A stretch of DNA of 33,099 nt from Phenylobacterium sp. (GTDB lineage: Bacteria > Pseudomonadota > Alphaproteobacteria > Caulobacterales > Caulobacteraceae): NCBI RefSeq assembly GCF_028290885.1, contig NZ_JAQGIZ010000146.1, forward strand, positions 1 to 33,099, read 5' to 3'. The notes under the pieces are model-generated. The model worked only from the letters and a program-made list of their open reading frames with translations. It did not search any database and was not told the origin of the DNA. The first letter of the stretch is position 1; each line of letters starts with the position of its first letter. Of the stretch, positions 1 to 7,256 are shown in pieces. A program made the position numbers and the translations under genes.

Positions 1-183
1 GGACGCTGGTTCCTTATCCAGCAGGGGCGGCTGGAGCAGGATTGCTTCAAACGCCTGAGCGACGCGCTGGATGAGGCCGTGCTGCGCTTTCGGTCGGCCG
101 GCGGGGATGCTCCGGCATCGCTGTCGATCAGCTACGACGAGCTTCCGGGCGGGCCGGGCAGCCCGGCGCTTGCGCCGCCATGA
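1..183 (+). CDS. 3' end of an unknown gene (partial)
   Basis: An open frame enters from the left edge and runs 60 codons to a TGA at 181-183. The visible tail begins GRWFLIQQGR and ends in a Gly/Pro-rich stretch (LPGGPGSPALAPP). The stop overlaps the ATG of the next gene in an ATGA arrangement (180-183), so the two genes are very probably translationally coupled and belong to one operon. No domain can be recognised from this short piece. The start lies outside the window. Confidence 0.6.
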   Translation, partial: GRWFLIQQGRLEQDCFKRLSDALDEAVLRFRSAGGDAPASLSISYDELPGGPGSPALAPP

Positions 184-1403
184 GCCAGGTCATGCAAAAG
201 GTGCGGGACCAGGGCTCCGGCGCGACCGTCCGGCGCCTGCTTTCGCCGGGCATCGACGCGGCTCTCGAACAGTTCGCGAGCCCCGAGGTCCTGGCGTCAG
301 GCCGGGTGAACCTGATCGCCATGGACGCCGTCGCCGAGCGTTTTGGCGACCGCTGGCCCATGCGCCGGGACCAGGTGCACGAGCACGTCCAGGCGCTGCT
401 CGACCAGAAGATCGGCGCGCGCGGGTATCACCTGCGGATCTCCGAAACCGACATCCTGGTTTGCCAGCCGGAGCTCGGCCGGCTGGCGGGTCAGGCCTTC
501 TGCCTGCGCCTGCTGCGCGACATCCTGCACCACTTCCTGGGCTCGGCGGAGCCGGCCGACCTCGCGGTCCACGAGGTTGTGCAGGTTTCGCCCATGGGCG
601 TGGAGGCCCGGCCGGTCGACCCTCGCGCCGCCGAGGCGTCGGACGACGAGATGGGCAGGTCGGCGGCTGCGGACGTCGCCGCTGCGAATTCCGACCTGGG
701 ACCGGTCGCCGTCTGGACGCCGTTCGTCGCGTCGAACGGATGCCAGGTGGAAGTCACCTGCACGCTCGATCCGGTCATCGAGCTGAAGGGACGAACGACG
801 ATCGGCCTGCGCCTGCGACGCTCGGTGGCCGATGCGATGACCGGGCGGGAGTTCAGCGCCACGGAACTGGCGCGCCTGTCCCGCAGCGACCGGCTGCGCA
901 TCGATCTCGGCGCCATCACCCTGGGGCTGGGCGAGCTACGCCGTAGTCAGCCGGAAGCCCCGCCGCTGGCGCTTATTGTGCCGGTCTCCTTTTCCAGCCT
1001 GTCGAACCTGGACGACCGCGCGCGCATCGTCACCGCCTTCCAGGAGGCCCGCACCTACGCCCGCCAGGGCCTGATCTGCGAGTTGCGCGATATCGACGGG
1101 GTGCCGGCGACGACGCTGCAGACCGCCGCGACCATGATCGCGCCCTCCTCGCTGTTCGTCATCGGCCACCTGGAGGAGTTCACGCGGATCGAGGCCAGAG
1201 TGCTGAAGGACGCGGGGCTGCGGGGGATCTCCACCGAATGGTCGTCCCACCTGGACCCGGCGACGTTCCTTGCCTGGGCCAAGCAGACGGTCTCCGCCGG
1301 CAAGCATGCGGCGCGCTCAGTGCTGATCTATCGCCTGCGGCTGCCGCAGCACGCCGCGGTCGCCGCAGCCGTCGGCGCGACCCACGCCCACGTGATCGGC
1401 TGA
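180..1403 (+). CDS. Conserved-looking protein of unknown function, 407 aa
   Basis: Starts at the ATG that overlaps the upstream stop (ATGA) and runs 407 codons with strong G/C third-position bias. There is no signal peptide or membrane segment, so it is probably cytoplasmic. The N-terminal half is helical and charged. A middle linker (about residues 130-165) is rich in Ala/Asp/Glu. The C-terminal half (about 260-407) alternates predicted strands and helices (ALIVPVSFSSL, SLFVIGHLEE, and a final GATHAHVIG), which faintly recalls a TIM-barrel such as a degenerate EAL domain. No EAL signature is visible, so that is only a guess. It converges on the MFS gene with 12 bp between stops. Confidence 0.75.
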   Translation: MSQVMQKVRDQGSGATVRRLLSPGIDAALEQFASPEVLASGRVNLIAMDAVAERFGDRWPMRRDQVHEHVQALLDQKIGARGYHLRISETDILVCQPELGRLAGQAFCLRLLRDILHHFLGSAEPADLAVHEVVQVSPMGVEARPVDPRAAEASDDEMGRSAAADVAAANSDLGPVAVWTPFVASNGCQVEVTCTLDPVIELKGRTTIGLRLRRSVADAMTGREFSATELARLSRSDRLRIDLGAITLGLGELRRSQPEAPPLALIVPVSFSSLSNLDDRARIVTAFQEARTYARQGLICELRDIDGVPATTLQTAATMIAPSSLFVIGHLEEFTRIEARVLKDAGLRGISTEWSSHLDPATFLAWAKQTVSAGKHAARSVLIYRLRLPQHAAVAAAVGATHAHVIG

Positions 1404-1415
1404 GGGAGACCGGTC

Positions 1416-2711
1416 CTAACCCCGGGCGTCGATGGTCGCCTTGATGCGCTTGGGCACCAGGAACAGGACCGGCAGGATCAGGGCGTAGACGGCGATCGTC
1501 GCCCAGAGCGTCGTGTTGTAGCCGCCGTGGTTCTGGTAGAGGTCCGCGCCCCAGAGGTCGCCGAACCGGTTGGAAATCCAGTAGAGCGCCAGGAACAGCA
1601 TCATCATCGTGCCCTCCAGGCCCTTGGGGCAGGAGCGCATGGCGAGGTCGGTGAACGCCGCCTGGCCGATGCCGCCCAGCAGGCCCATGGGGATCGCCGC
1701 CAGGAGCGCGCTCTGCGCCGAGTGGATGAACAGCAGCGAGACCATCTGCGGCACCGCCAGGATCCCGCCGATCCAGAGCAGCGTCCCCAGCCGCAGGCGC
1801 TGGGCGAGCCAGGCGTAGAGGACGTAGACCGGCAGGAAGCCGGCGTAGAAGATGGCGAAGAAGGCGCCCACCTGGGCGTCGGTGGCGTGCAGCTCGTTGG
1901 CCATGTGGTACTGCAGAGCCAGGTTGGCGCCCGGCGCGAACTGCCAGAGCAGCTGGATCATGATCACCGGATAGATGGCCCAGGTGCGCAGCAGGCGCAT
2001 GACGTCGGCGCCGGGCGTCAGCCGCTGCGGCTCGGCGCCGGCCACCGCGTCGTCGAACAGGCGCCTGGGCCCGAAGGCTCCGAAGGCGGTGATGGCGAGC
2101 ATCAGCCCCGCGCCCAGCAGGAACAGGATGCGGGCCGCGGTCACGGCGCCGCCGCCTTCCAGCAGGCCGCTAAGGACCCCGCCGAGCAACATGGCCATCA
2201 CCCCTGGCGCCGGGATGGCGAAGTTCATCACCGTGCTCATCTGGCCGGTCATGGCGTGGTGTCGGCCGATGGCGGACGACAGCCCCGTCGCCGCGCCGGC
2301 GACGAACTGCATCAGGGCGGTGACCACCAGGACGCCCACCAGCAGGACGGCGTAGGTCGGCTCGATGAAGGCCATGGCCGCATAGATCGCGGCGGTGGCG
2401 AGGCCGAAGACCACCAGGTGGCCGCGGTCGCCGGTCCCGAACGGGCTCCAGCGGTCGCGGATGAAGCCGAAGACGAAGCCCAGGAACAGCGGAATGGAGA
2501 TGATCAGGTTGAACTGCGCGGTCTGGTGGGCCGTCAGGTGCAGCCGGTTCTTCAGGAAGAAGGTGATCGGCAGGCCGATGAGGCCCAGATAGGGCGCGGC
2601 GAAGTTGATGATCAGGATGGGAACGCCGGCGTAGAGCAGCAGGCGCAGGCGCCTGCCCGGGGCCAGCGGAATGACGACTTCGGCGGGCCGCGCCGCGACC
2701 TCGGCGGTCAT
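1416..2711 (-). CDS. MFS transporter
   Basis: A 431-aa integral membrane protein with about twelve hydrophobic segments. It begins after a short polar N-terminus (MTAEVAARP) and ends with a basic tail (VPKRIKATIDARG). A loop after the second hydrophobic segment carries GFIRDRWSPFG, which resembles the major facilitator motif A region. I chose the ATG at 2711 because the longer frame to 2768 begins with an unlikely His-rich leader. The fold-level call (major facilitator superfamily, inner membrane) is solid. The substrate is unknown; some features recall the BT1/folate-biopterin branch, but I cannot confirm that. It is transcribed alone, converging on the 407-aa gene. Confidence 0.85.
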   Translation of the reverse strand: MTAEVAARPAEVVIPLAPGRRLRLLLYAGVPILIINFAAPYLGLIGLPITFFLKNRLHLTAHQTAQFNLIISIPLFLGFVFGFIRDRWSPFGTGDRGHLVVFGLATAAIYAAMAFIEPTYAVLLVGVLVVTALMQFVAGAATGLSSAIGRHHAMTGQMSTVMNFAIPAPGVMAMLLGGVLSGLLEGGGAVTAARILFLLGAGLMLAITAFGAFGPRRLFDDAVAGAEPQRLTPGADVMRLLRTWAIYPVIMIQLLWQFAPGANLALQYHMANELHATDAQVGAFFAIFYAGFLPVYVLYAWLAQRLRLGTLLWIGGILAVPQMVSLLFIHSAQSALLAAIPMGLLGGIGQAAFTDLAMRSCPKGLEGTMMMLFLALYWISNRFGDLWGADLYQNHGGYNTTLWATIAVYALILPVLFLVPKRIKATIDARG

Positions 2712-3044
2712 GTCCGAGCCATGGTGCGCAGGCAGGTGTCGGCCATGATCCAGTCCCCCACGAACCATGGGTATCCCGGCGCGAGCAGGAGTGGAAGGGG
2801 CGATGCCTGGGCGTGTCGCCTTCAGGCGATCTCTACGCCGCCACGTTCAGAAAACGATGGTCACATAACAGAATATCTCAAAGCATTGACTTTGGAGTTG
2901 GCCGCAGGAATTGGCGAAACACTGCCATATCTCTGGTATATCAAATTTGGGACTCGCCCGATGGGTGAGTATGCTTGTTATCTGTGAAGCGTGACCGTAT
3001 CACCCCCTGCAGTCTGTTAACATTGCTTAACCATGGGGGACTGA
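2712..3044. other. Divergent intergenic region with an AT-rich patch
   Basis: This 333-bp gap separates the divergent MFS and PEPxxWA genes, so it must hold both promoters. About 2855-2990 is clearly richer in A/T than the surroundings. An open frame crosses it to a TGA at 2985-2987 but has no convincing start. Two TTAA half-sites (3017-3020 and 3027-3030) lie 6 bp apart just ahead of the ribosome binding site; they resemble CtrA half-sites, although the usual spacing is 7. No clear sigma-70 promoter was identified. Confidence 0.4.
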
Positions 3045-3617
3045 GTGTCCAAGAATCTGATCCGCTTTGCGACCGCCTGCGCGGCCGCCTTCGCACTGAC
3101 CGCCGCCGCGGCGCCCGCCTCGGCCGCCGTGCAGATCTTCGCCAGCTATGACGGGAGCTTCGCCGATACCACGTCGTTCACGATCGCTACCGATGCCGAT
3201 CTGACCAACGTGAGCTTCGGCGCTAGCGGCGGCGCCCCCGGCGCCGGGACCTGGAACATCGCCGACGGCACGGTCAACGCCGGCACGACCACGCTGGCAT
3301 TCACGGACTTCCTTGGCCCGTTCACCTTCGACTACGACGATTTCTACCCGGGTGAGGAGAACTTCACCTTCTCGGCCACCTACCTCGGCCAGACCGTGAC
3401 CGCGGCGTTCAGCCCCAGCAACAACCAGTCCGGCGGGTTCGTCGGCTTCTTGGGCAACGGCGCGGACGGTTGGGAATCCGACGCCAACATCGAGTCGACC
3501 CTGGTGGCGACGGCCGGCGGCGTGCCGGAGCCGGCGAGCTGGGCGCTGATGCTGGGCGGCTTCGGCGTGGCCGGCGTGGCGCTTCGCCGCCGTCGCGCTG
3601 TGGCGGTCGCCGCCTAA
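3045..3617 (+). CDS. PEPxxWA-CTERM sorting-domain exported protein
   Basis: A 190-aa secreted protein. Residues 1-28 form a signal peptide (hydrophobic Ala-rich core, cleavage near ASA-AVQIF). The mature part is rich in Gly, Thr, Phe and Asp, with the look of a beta-sandwich. Residues 160-190 are the sorting tail: VPEPASWA, a hydrophobic helix (LMLGGFGVAGVAL), then RRRR. This is the PEPxxWA variant common in alphaproteobacteria, thought to direct processing and anchoring by an exosortase-like system; none is visible in the window. The start is GTG at 3045, with a GGGGGA ribosome binding site at 3035-3040. A strong terminator follows, so it is probably monocistronic. The ligand or role is unknown. 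Confidence 0.9.
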   Translation: MSKNLIRFATACAAAFALTAAAAPASAAVQIFASYDGSFADTTSFTIATDADLTNVSFGASGGAPGAGTWNIADGTVNAGTTTLAFTDFLGPFTFDYDDFYPGEENFTFSATYLGQTVTAAFSPSNNQSGGFVGFLGNGADGWESDANIESTLVATAGGVPEPASWALMLGGFGVAGVALRRRRAVAVAA

Positions 3618-3643
3618 GCACTTCGCACCTTAGACGACGATTG

Positions 3644-3673
3644 CGCCGCCGGTTCCACGACCGGCGGCGTTTT
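3644..3673 (+). terminator. Rho-independent terminator of the PEPxxWA gene
   Basis: A perfect 10-bp G/C-rich stem (3644-3653 paired with 3660-3669) closes a 6-nt loop and is followed directly by TTTT (3670-3673). It lies 27 bp after the PEPxxWA stop and ends transcription before the methyltransferase-like gene. Confidence 0.9.
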
Positions 3674-3749
3674 CGTGTCCGCCTTCCGCTGCGCCCCGCC
3701 GCAAACCGGTGATAGGCTGGGGCCAGACAGATCAGGGGAGGCTTCGAGC

Positions 3750-4505
3750 ATGGCGCGCAATCTGACGGTTTCGGTGCTGGCGGCGCTGGCGATGGCGGGC
3801 GCAGGCGTGGCTGTGGCGGCGGTTCCGGCCAACATCACCGCGGCGCTGGCGGACAAGGCCAGGCCCGCGGCGGACACCGCCCGCGACGCGGCGCGCAAGC
3901 CCGGCGAACTGCTGGCGCTGGCCGAGGTGAAGCCCGGCCAGAAGGTGGCGGACTTCATGATGGGCGGCGGCTACTTCACCCGCATCCTGGCCCCGGCGGT
4001 GGGGACGACCGGCAAGGTCTACGCCTACCAGTCGGCGGAGTTCATCAAGTTCCGGGCGGCCTACGGGACCGAGCAGTCGACGGCGGTCGCCGACTACAAG
4101 AATGTCGTCCCGTTGACCGGCCCGCTGGCGGCGGCCGGGCTGCCGGATGGCCTGGACCTAGTGCTGACGGTCCAGAACTACCACGACATGCACCTGAAGC
4201 CCTTCCCGTCCGAGACCGCCGACACGGTGAACAAGCAGGTCTTCAGAGCGCTAAGGCCCGGCGGTCTTTATGTGGTGGTCGACCACGCCGCCCTGCCGGG
4301 GGCGCCGCTGGAGACCTCCGACAAGCTGCACCGCATCGACGCGGCGGTGGTGAAAAAGGAGGTCGAGGCCGCCGGTTTCAAGCTGGTCGCCGAGGACGAC
4401 AAGCTGCTGGCCAACCCAGCCGACCCGCACACGGCGCTGGTCTTCGACCCCTCGATCCGCGGCAAGACCGACCAGTTCATCCTGAAGTTCCGCAAGCCGC
4501 AGTAG
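3750..4505 (+). CDS. Exported class I methyltransferase-fold protein
   Basis: A 251-aa protein. I chose the ATG at 3750, which has a good AGGGGAGG ribosome binding site at 3734-3741, over an upstream in-frame start. Residues 1-24 look like a Sec signal peptide with cleavage near AVAA-VPAN. The rest follows a Rossmann methyltransferase: motif I region VADFMMGGGYFTRIL (66-80), a motif IV-like LTVQNYHDMH (139-148), and RALRPGGLYVVVDH (166-179), typical of the strand after motif IV. Families of this type are annotated as SAM-dependent methyltransferases, but the cofactor is cytoplasmic, so an exported version is odd. It could be a non-catalytic periplasmic protein. Expressed upstream of the CDGSH gene with a 31-bp gap. 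Confidence 0.8.
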   Translation: MARNLTVSVLAALAMAGAGVAVAAVPANITAALADKARPAADTARDAARKPGELLALAEVKPGQKVADFMMGGGYFTRILAPAVGTTGKVYAYQSAEFIKFRAAYGTEQSTAVADYKNVVPLTGPLAAAGLPDGLDLVLTVQNYHDMHLKPFPSETADTVNKQVFRALRPGGLYVVVDHAALPGAPLETSDKLHRIDAAVVKKEVEAAGFKLVAEDDKLLANPADPHTALVFDPSIRGKTDQFILKFRKPQ

Positions 4506-4536
4506 CGCTCGGCGAGCGCCCAGCCGGAGACCCGCC

Positions 4537-4761
4537 ATGCCGATCAAGATGCTGTTCACGCCCAATGGCCCGATCGCGGTCTCCGGCGATCTCTCGGAGC
4601 TGAAGCTCGTCGACTCCACCGGGCAGGCAATCGACGTCTCGGGCGAGAAGAAGATCTTCCTGTGCCGCTGCGGCGGCTCGACGACCAAGCCGTTCTGCGA
4701 CGGCACCCACTCGAAGATCGGCTTCCAGGCCGCCGAAGCCGCCGTGCGCGCCGCGGGGTAG
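4537..4761 (+). CDS. CDGSH iron-sulfur domain protein
   Basis: A 74-aa protein containing the full CDGSH signature: Cys43, Cys45, Cys54 and His58, in CRCGGSTTKPFCDGTH. In this family the three Cys and one His bind a [2Fe-2S] cluster with redox or cluster-transfer roles. The first 40 residues form short strands typical of the bacterial single-domain type. It is cytoplasmic, with no signal peptide or anchor. The gene follows the methyltransferase-like gene by 31 bp and may be cotranscribed with it. The precise physiological role is unknown. Confidence 0.93.
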   Translation: MPIKMLFTPNGPIAVSGDLSELKLVDSTGQAIDVSGEKKIFLCRCGGSTTKPFCDGTHSKIGFQAAEAAVRAAG

Positions 4762-4804
4762 CCGGCAGGAGCCCACCCTGAGGGGTTATCGCGTGCCTTT
4801 CGAG

Positions 4805-4919
4805 CGTCATCCCGGAAGGCCGGGATCCATAAGCGCCGACGATCAGCGGCTCGCCGCAGAGCGTCGCGTGTATGGGTCCCGGACAAGCTGCTGGCGCGGC
4901 TTTCCAGGATGACACTGAA
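4805..4919. repeat. REP-like inverted pair of palindromic units
   Basis: A left unit (4805-4832) and an inverted right unit (4869-4919) both contain a GTCATCC-type end, a CCCGG/CCGGG stem and a TATGG[AG]TCC-type end, forming an imperfect inverted pair. The motif of the right unit, TATGGGTCCCGG ... GGATGACACTGA, reappears at 15111-15156. Such dispersed palindromes are common in intergenic DNA of alphaproteobacteria. It lies between the CDGSH gene and a convergent small gene, where it may also help end transcription. Confidence 0.7.
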
Positions 4920-4952
4920 TAAGGACGTGGGGGGGTGGCTCGCTTTCCGCCC

Positions 4953-5165
4953 TCACCCCACCGCGCTGGGGCGGTCGTCGGGGCGGCGGCGGATGTGGCC
5001 GGCGGCGCCGACGAAGCGGCCGCCCTGCCAGAGTTCGGCGCGGACGTCGACCCGCCCGGGAGGGCGAAGCTTGCGCACGGCCTCTTCATCGGTTTTGCAG
5101 TAGAAGCTCTCGTCGGGCTGCAGGCGCCCGTCGTTGTGGACCAGGTAGATGCGGTAGATGGCCAT
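4953..5165 (-). CDS. Small protein of unknown function, 70 aa
   Basis: Starts at the ATG complementary to 5163-5165, with a good AAGGAG ribosome binding site (complement of 5173-5178). The first 50 residues predict strand-loop-strand-helix-strand: MAIYRIYLVHNDG, a segment with DEEAVRKL, then VRAELWQGGRFVG. The last 17 residues are basic and probably disordered. It resembles the 77-aa product at 16417-16650 (both have Y-x-x-Y-x-[IV]-H near the N-terminus and VRAE-[LV]-W-x-G-x-R in the middle), so these are probably paralogues. No function is known to me. Confidence 0.75.
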   Translation of the reverse strand: MAIYRIYLVHNDGRLQPDESFYCKTDEEAVRKLRPPGRVDVRAELWQGGRFVGAAGHIRRRPDDRPSAVG

Positions 5166-5336
5166 GGTCTGGCTCCTTCAGGCTCCACCGCCTTCTAGGT
5201 TGGCAAGGCGACAAAGGTATGTCGGCGGCCCTGCCGGTTCGTCATGCCCGCGCCTTAGTTATGGCGGAGCTTGCCCGCGGTTTTCGAGTGTACAGGCGTT
5301 GCGGCCAAGCTTCGGCCGCTGGTAAGGGGGTCCGAT

Positions 5337-5696
5337 ATGTTCCGAACCCTGATGCAGGCTTTCATGAGCCCCGTGGCCGGACCGGTCGGCTTCGTGCTGG
5401 CCATCGCCATGTGCGGGCTGTTGGTGGTGACTGCCATGACGGCGCAGCGGAACGAGGCGGCGCTTCGGGAGCGAATTTCCGTGCTGACGGTGGAGAACAT
5501 CCGCAACGGCATGGCGCTGCACGCCCGGCTGGCGGCCTGCGAAGGCGGGCCGGCGGACCTGGCCCGCAGCCGGCAGGCGAACGGCGCGGCCAGCGTCGAG
5601 GACCGCACCAAGCGCCTGAGTGGCGAGCCCGCCGGGTTCGACGTCTGCGCGCGCATGGAAAGCGCCGACCGCGCCGTGCTCGAAACCCTCAAATGA
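5337..5696 (+). CDS. Small inner-membrane protein with periplasmic coiled coil (i-spanin-like)
   Basis: A 119-aa protein starting at ATG 5337 behind an AAGGGGG ribosome binding site (5324-5330). Residues about 13-35 form one transmembrane helix (GPVGFVLAIAMCGLLVVTAM). Residues about 37-68 read as an amphipathic helix likely to form a coiled coil (RNEAALRERISVLTVENI). Residues 69-119 are polar. Its TGA overlaps the ATG of the next gene, which encodes a proline-rich lipoprotein. Together they have the architecture of a two-component phage spanin, but there is no sequence match I can claim. It may equally be an uncharacterised envelope protein. Confidence 0.7.
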   Translation: MFRTLMQAFMSPVAGPVGFVLAIAMCGLLVVTAMTAQRNEAALRERISVLTVENIRNGMALHARLAACEGGPADLARSRQANGAASVEDRTKRLSGEPAGFDVCARMESADRAVLETLK

Positions 5697-6052
5697 GCGT
5701 GAAGTCGTGGACATCTGCGGCGGCCGCGGCCGCATGCGGCCTGACGCTGGCCGCCTGCGCGAGCCTGCAGCACAAGGGGTCCCAGGACGCTGCGACGCCG
5801 GCCCCGCTCGCTCCGCCGCCGGCCGCCGCGCCTGCGCCTGCGCCGAGGGAGGTCATCATCAGGGTCCCGGCCCCGGCGAGGGAGGCCTGCGTGCCCAAGA
5901 CCTTCCCACGCGCGCCCAAGTACCCCGACAGCGACGCAGCCCTGCGCGAGGCCGGCGGCGCGGCCGACCGCTACCAGCTGATGGCGGCGGGCCGGCTGTT
6001 GCGTGACCGCAGGCTGGCCGAGCTGGAGAAGATGGTGGACGCCTGCCGCTAA
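5693..6052 (+). CDS. Small proline-rich lipoprotein (o-spanin-like)
   Basis: A 119-aa protein whose ATG overlaps the preceding stop (ATGA at 5693-5696), indicating coupled translation. The N-terminus has a hydrophobic Ala-rich signal ending in the lipobox LAAC, so it should be lipidated and membrane-anchored. An Ala/Pro-rich linker follows (about residues 35-60). The C-terminal domain contains YPDSDAALREAGGAADRYQ and ends in VDACR, with two cysteines that could form a disulfide. Short lipoproteins with proline-rich stretches encoded just after a single-pass membrane protein are typical of phage outer-membrane spanins. Its stop overlaps that of convergent aqpS by 4 bp. Confidence 0.75.
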   Translation: MSVKSWTSAAAAAACGLTLAACASLQHKGSQDAATPAPLAPPPAAAPAPAPREVIIRVPAPAREACVPKTFPRAPKYPDSDAALREAGGAADRYQLMAAGRLLRDRRLAELEKMVDACR

Positions 6053-6750
6053 ACGGCGGAGCGCAGCAGCCAGCGGCCCAGCGCTGCGGCGGCCAGCGCG
6101 CCGGCGAGCTGCGCGGCCACGAACGCCGGCGCGGAAGCCGGCGCGATGCCGGCGAAGGTGTCGGACAGGCTGCGGGCCAGCGTCACCGCCGGGTTGGCGA
6201 AGGAGGTCGAGGCGGTGAACCAGTAGGCGGCGCTAATGTAGAGGCCGACCGCCGCCGGGGTGACCTGAGGCCGGAACCGCAGCGTCGCCAGGATGGTCAG
6301 GATCAGGCCGAAGGTCGCCACGAATTCCGAGAACGCCTGGGCCGGGCCGCCGCGCAGCTTGGCGGAGACCTGCCAGATGGGCTCGGCGAACATAGCGTGG
6401 GCCGCCCAGACCCCCAGCACGCCGCCGATGACCTGGGCGGCGACGTAGGCCGCGGCGCTCCGGGCGCCGATCTCGCGGCTCAGCAGGAAGACCAGGGTCA
6501 CCGCCGGGTTGAAGTGCGCGCCGGAGATCCGGCCGAACACCAGGATCAGCACGGTGAGGCCGGCGCCGGTGGCGAGCGTGTTGGCCAGCAGGGCGATGGC
6601 GGCGTTCCCACCCGCCAGGCGCTCGCCCATGATCCCCGAGCCGATGATGACGGCCAGCAGCAAGGCGGTCCCCAAGGCTTCGGCGGCGAGGCGCTGGGCG
6701 AGACTGAAGGCTTCGCGCGGCGGCTCCAGGCTGGCGGCGGCTTCGGTCAC
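6049..6750 (-). CDS. aqpS: Arsenic-operon aquaglyceroporin (AqpS-like MIP channel)
   Basis: A 233-aa inner-membrane channel of the major intrinsic protein family with six hydrophobic segments and two NPA half-helices: HFNPAV (NPA 81-83) and FANPAV (NPA 186-188). The residue after the second NPA is Val189, where most aquaporins have the selectivity-filter Arg. This widens the pore and is a feature of the ars-linked AqpS group. In Sinorhizobium meliloti, AqpS lets arsenite made by ArsC leave the cell down its gradient. Here it is the last gene of arsR-arsC-aqpS. Its GTG start overlaps the arsC stop (GTGA). No ArsB or Acr3 pump is present in the window. Confidence 0.9.
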   Translation of the reverse strand: MTEAAASLEPPREAFSLAQRLAAEALGTALLLAVIIGSGIMGERLAGGNAAIALLANTLATGAGLTVLILVFGRISGAHFNPAVTLVFLLSREIGARSAAAYVAAQVIGGVLGVWAAHAMFAEPIWQVSAKLRGGPAQAFSEFVATFGLILTILATLRFRPQVTPAAVGLYISAAYWFTASTSFANPAVTLARSLSDTFAGIAPASAPAFVAAQLAGALAAAALGRWLLRSAV

Positions 6751-7256
6751 GTGACGGGGCTGTCGCGGGTCTCGCCGATCTCATGCAGGCGCCGATGCAG
6801 GGACATCCGGTCGAGCGAGGCCATCGGCAGGTTGAGCAGGAGCTCGATGCGGTTGCGAAGCCGGCGGCAGGTCTCGGCGAAGGCCGCGCCGATCTCCGCC
6901 TCGGTCCCGGTCACGGCGGCGGGGTCGGGAACGCCCCAGTGGGCGGTCATCGGCTGGCCGGGCCAGACCGGGCAGACCTCGCCGGCGGCGTCGTCGCAGA
7001 CGGTGATGACGAAATCGAGCGGCGGCGCGCCGGGCTGGGCGAAGTCGTCCCAGGACTTGGAGCGGAACGCCTGATCCTCGAAGCCGAGGCTGCGGGTCAG
7101 CGGCAGGGCGTGCGGATTGACCTGGCCTTTCGGCATGGAGCCGGCCGAAAAGGCCTGGAAGCGGCCCTCGCCGAGGCTGTTGGTCAGGGCTTCGGCGAGG
7201 ATCGAGCGGGCCGAGTTGCCGGTGCACAGGAAGAGGACGTTGTAGGGCGCGGGCAT
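6747..7256 (-). CDS. arsC: Arsenate reductase, thioredoxin-coupled LMW-PTP type
   Basis: A 169-aa cytoplasmic enzyme reducing arsenate to arsenite. The phosphatase-type P-loop is C11-TGNSA-R17 near the N-terminus. The redox relay cysteines are C87 and C95 (TVCDDAAGEVC), and the catalytic Asp is D111 in WGVPDPA. This three-cysteine pattern matches the Bacillus subtilis-type ArsC, which is recycled by thioredoxin, rather than the glutaredoxin-linked E. coli type. The C-terminus is extended by about 25 residues compared with the shortest members. The ATG at 7256 overlaps the arsR stop, and the gene's own stop overlaps aqpS, so all three genes are coupled. Confidence 0.95.
   Translation of the reverse strand: MPAPYNVLFLCTGNSARSILAEALTNSLGEGRFQAFSAGSMPKGQVNPHALPLTRSLGFEDQAFRSKSWDDFAQPGAPPLDFVITVCDDAAGEVCPVWPGQPMTAHWGVPDPAAVTGTEAEIGAAFAETCRRLRNRIELLLNLPMASLDRMSLHRRLHEIGETRDSPVT

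Noticed and set aside
2856-2987. Open frame through the AT-rich patch upstream of the PEPxxWA gene
   Set aside because: The translation is protein-like, but there is no suitable start or ribosome binding site in the patch; a remnant is possible but unsupported.
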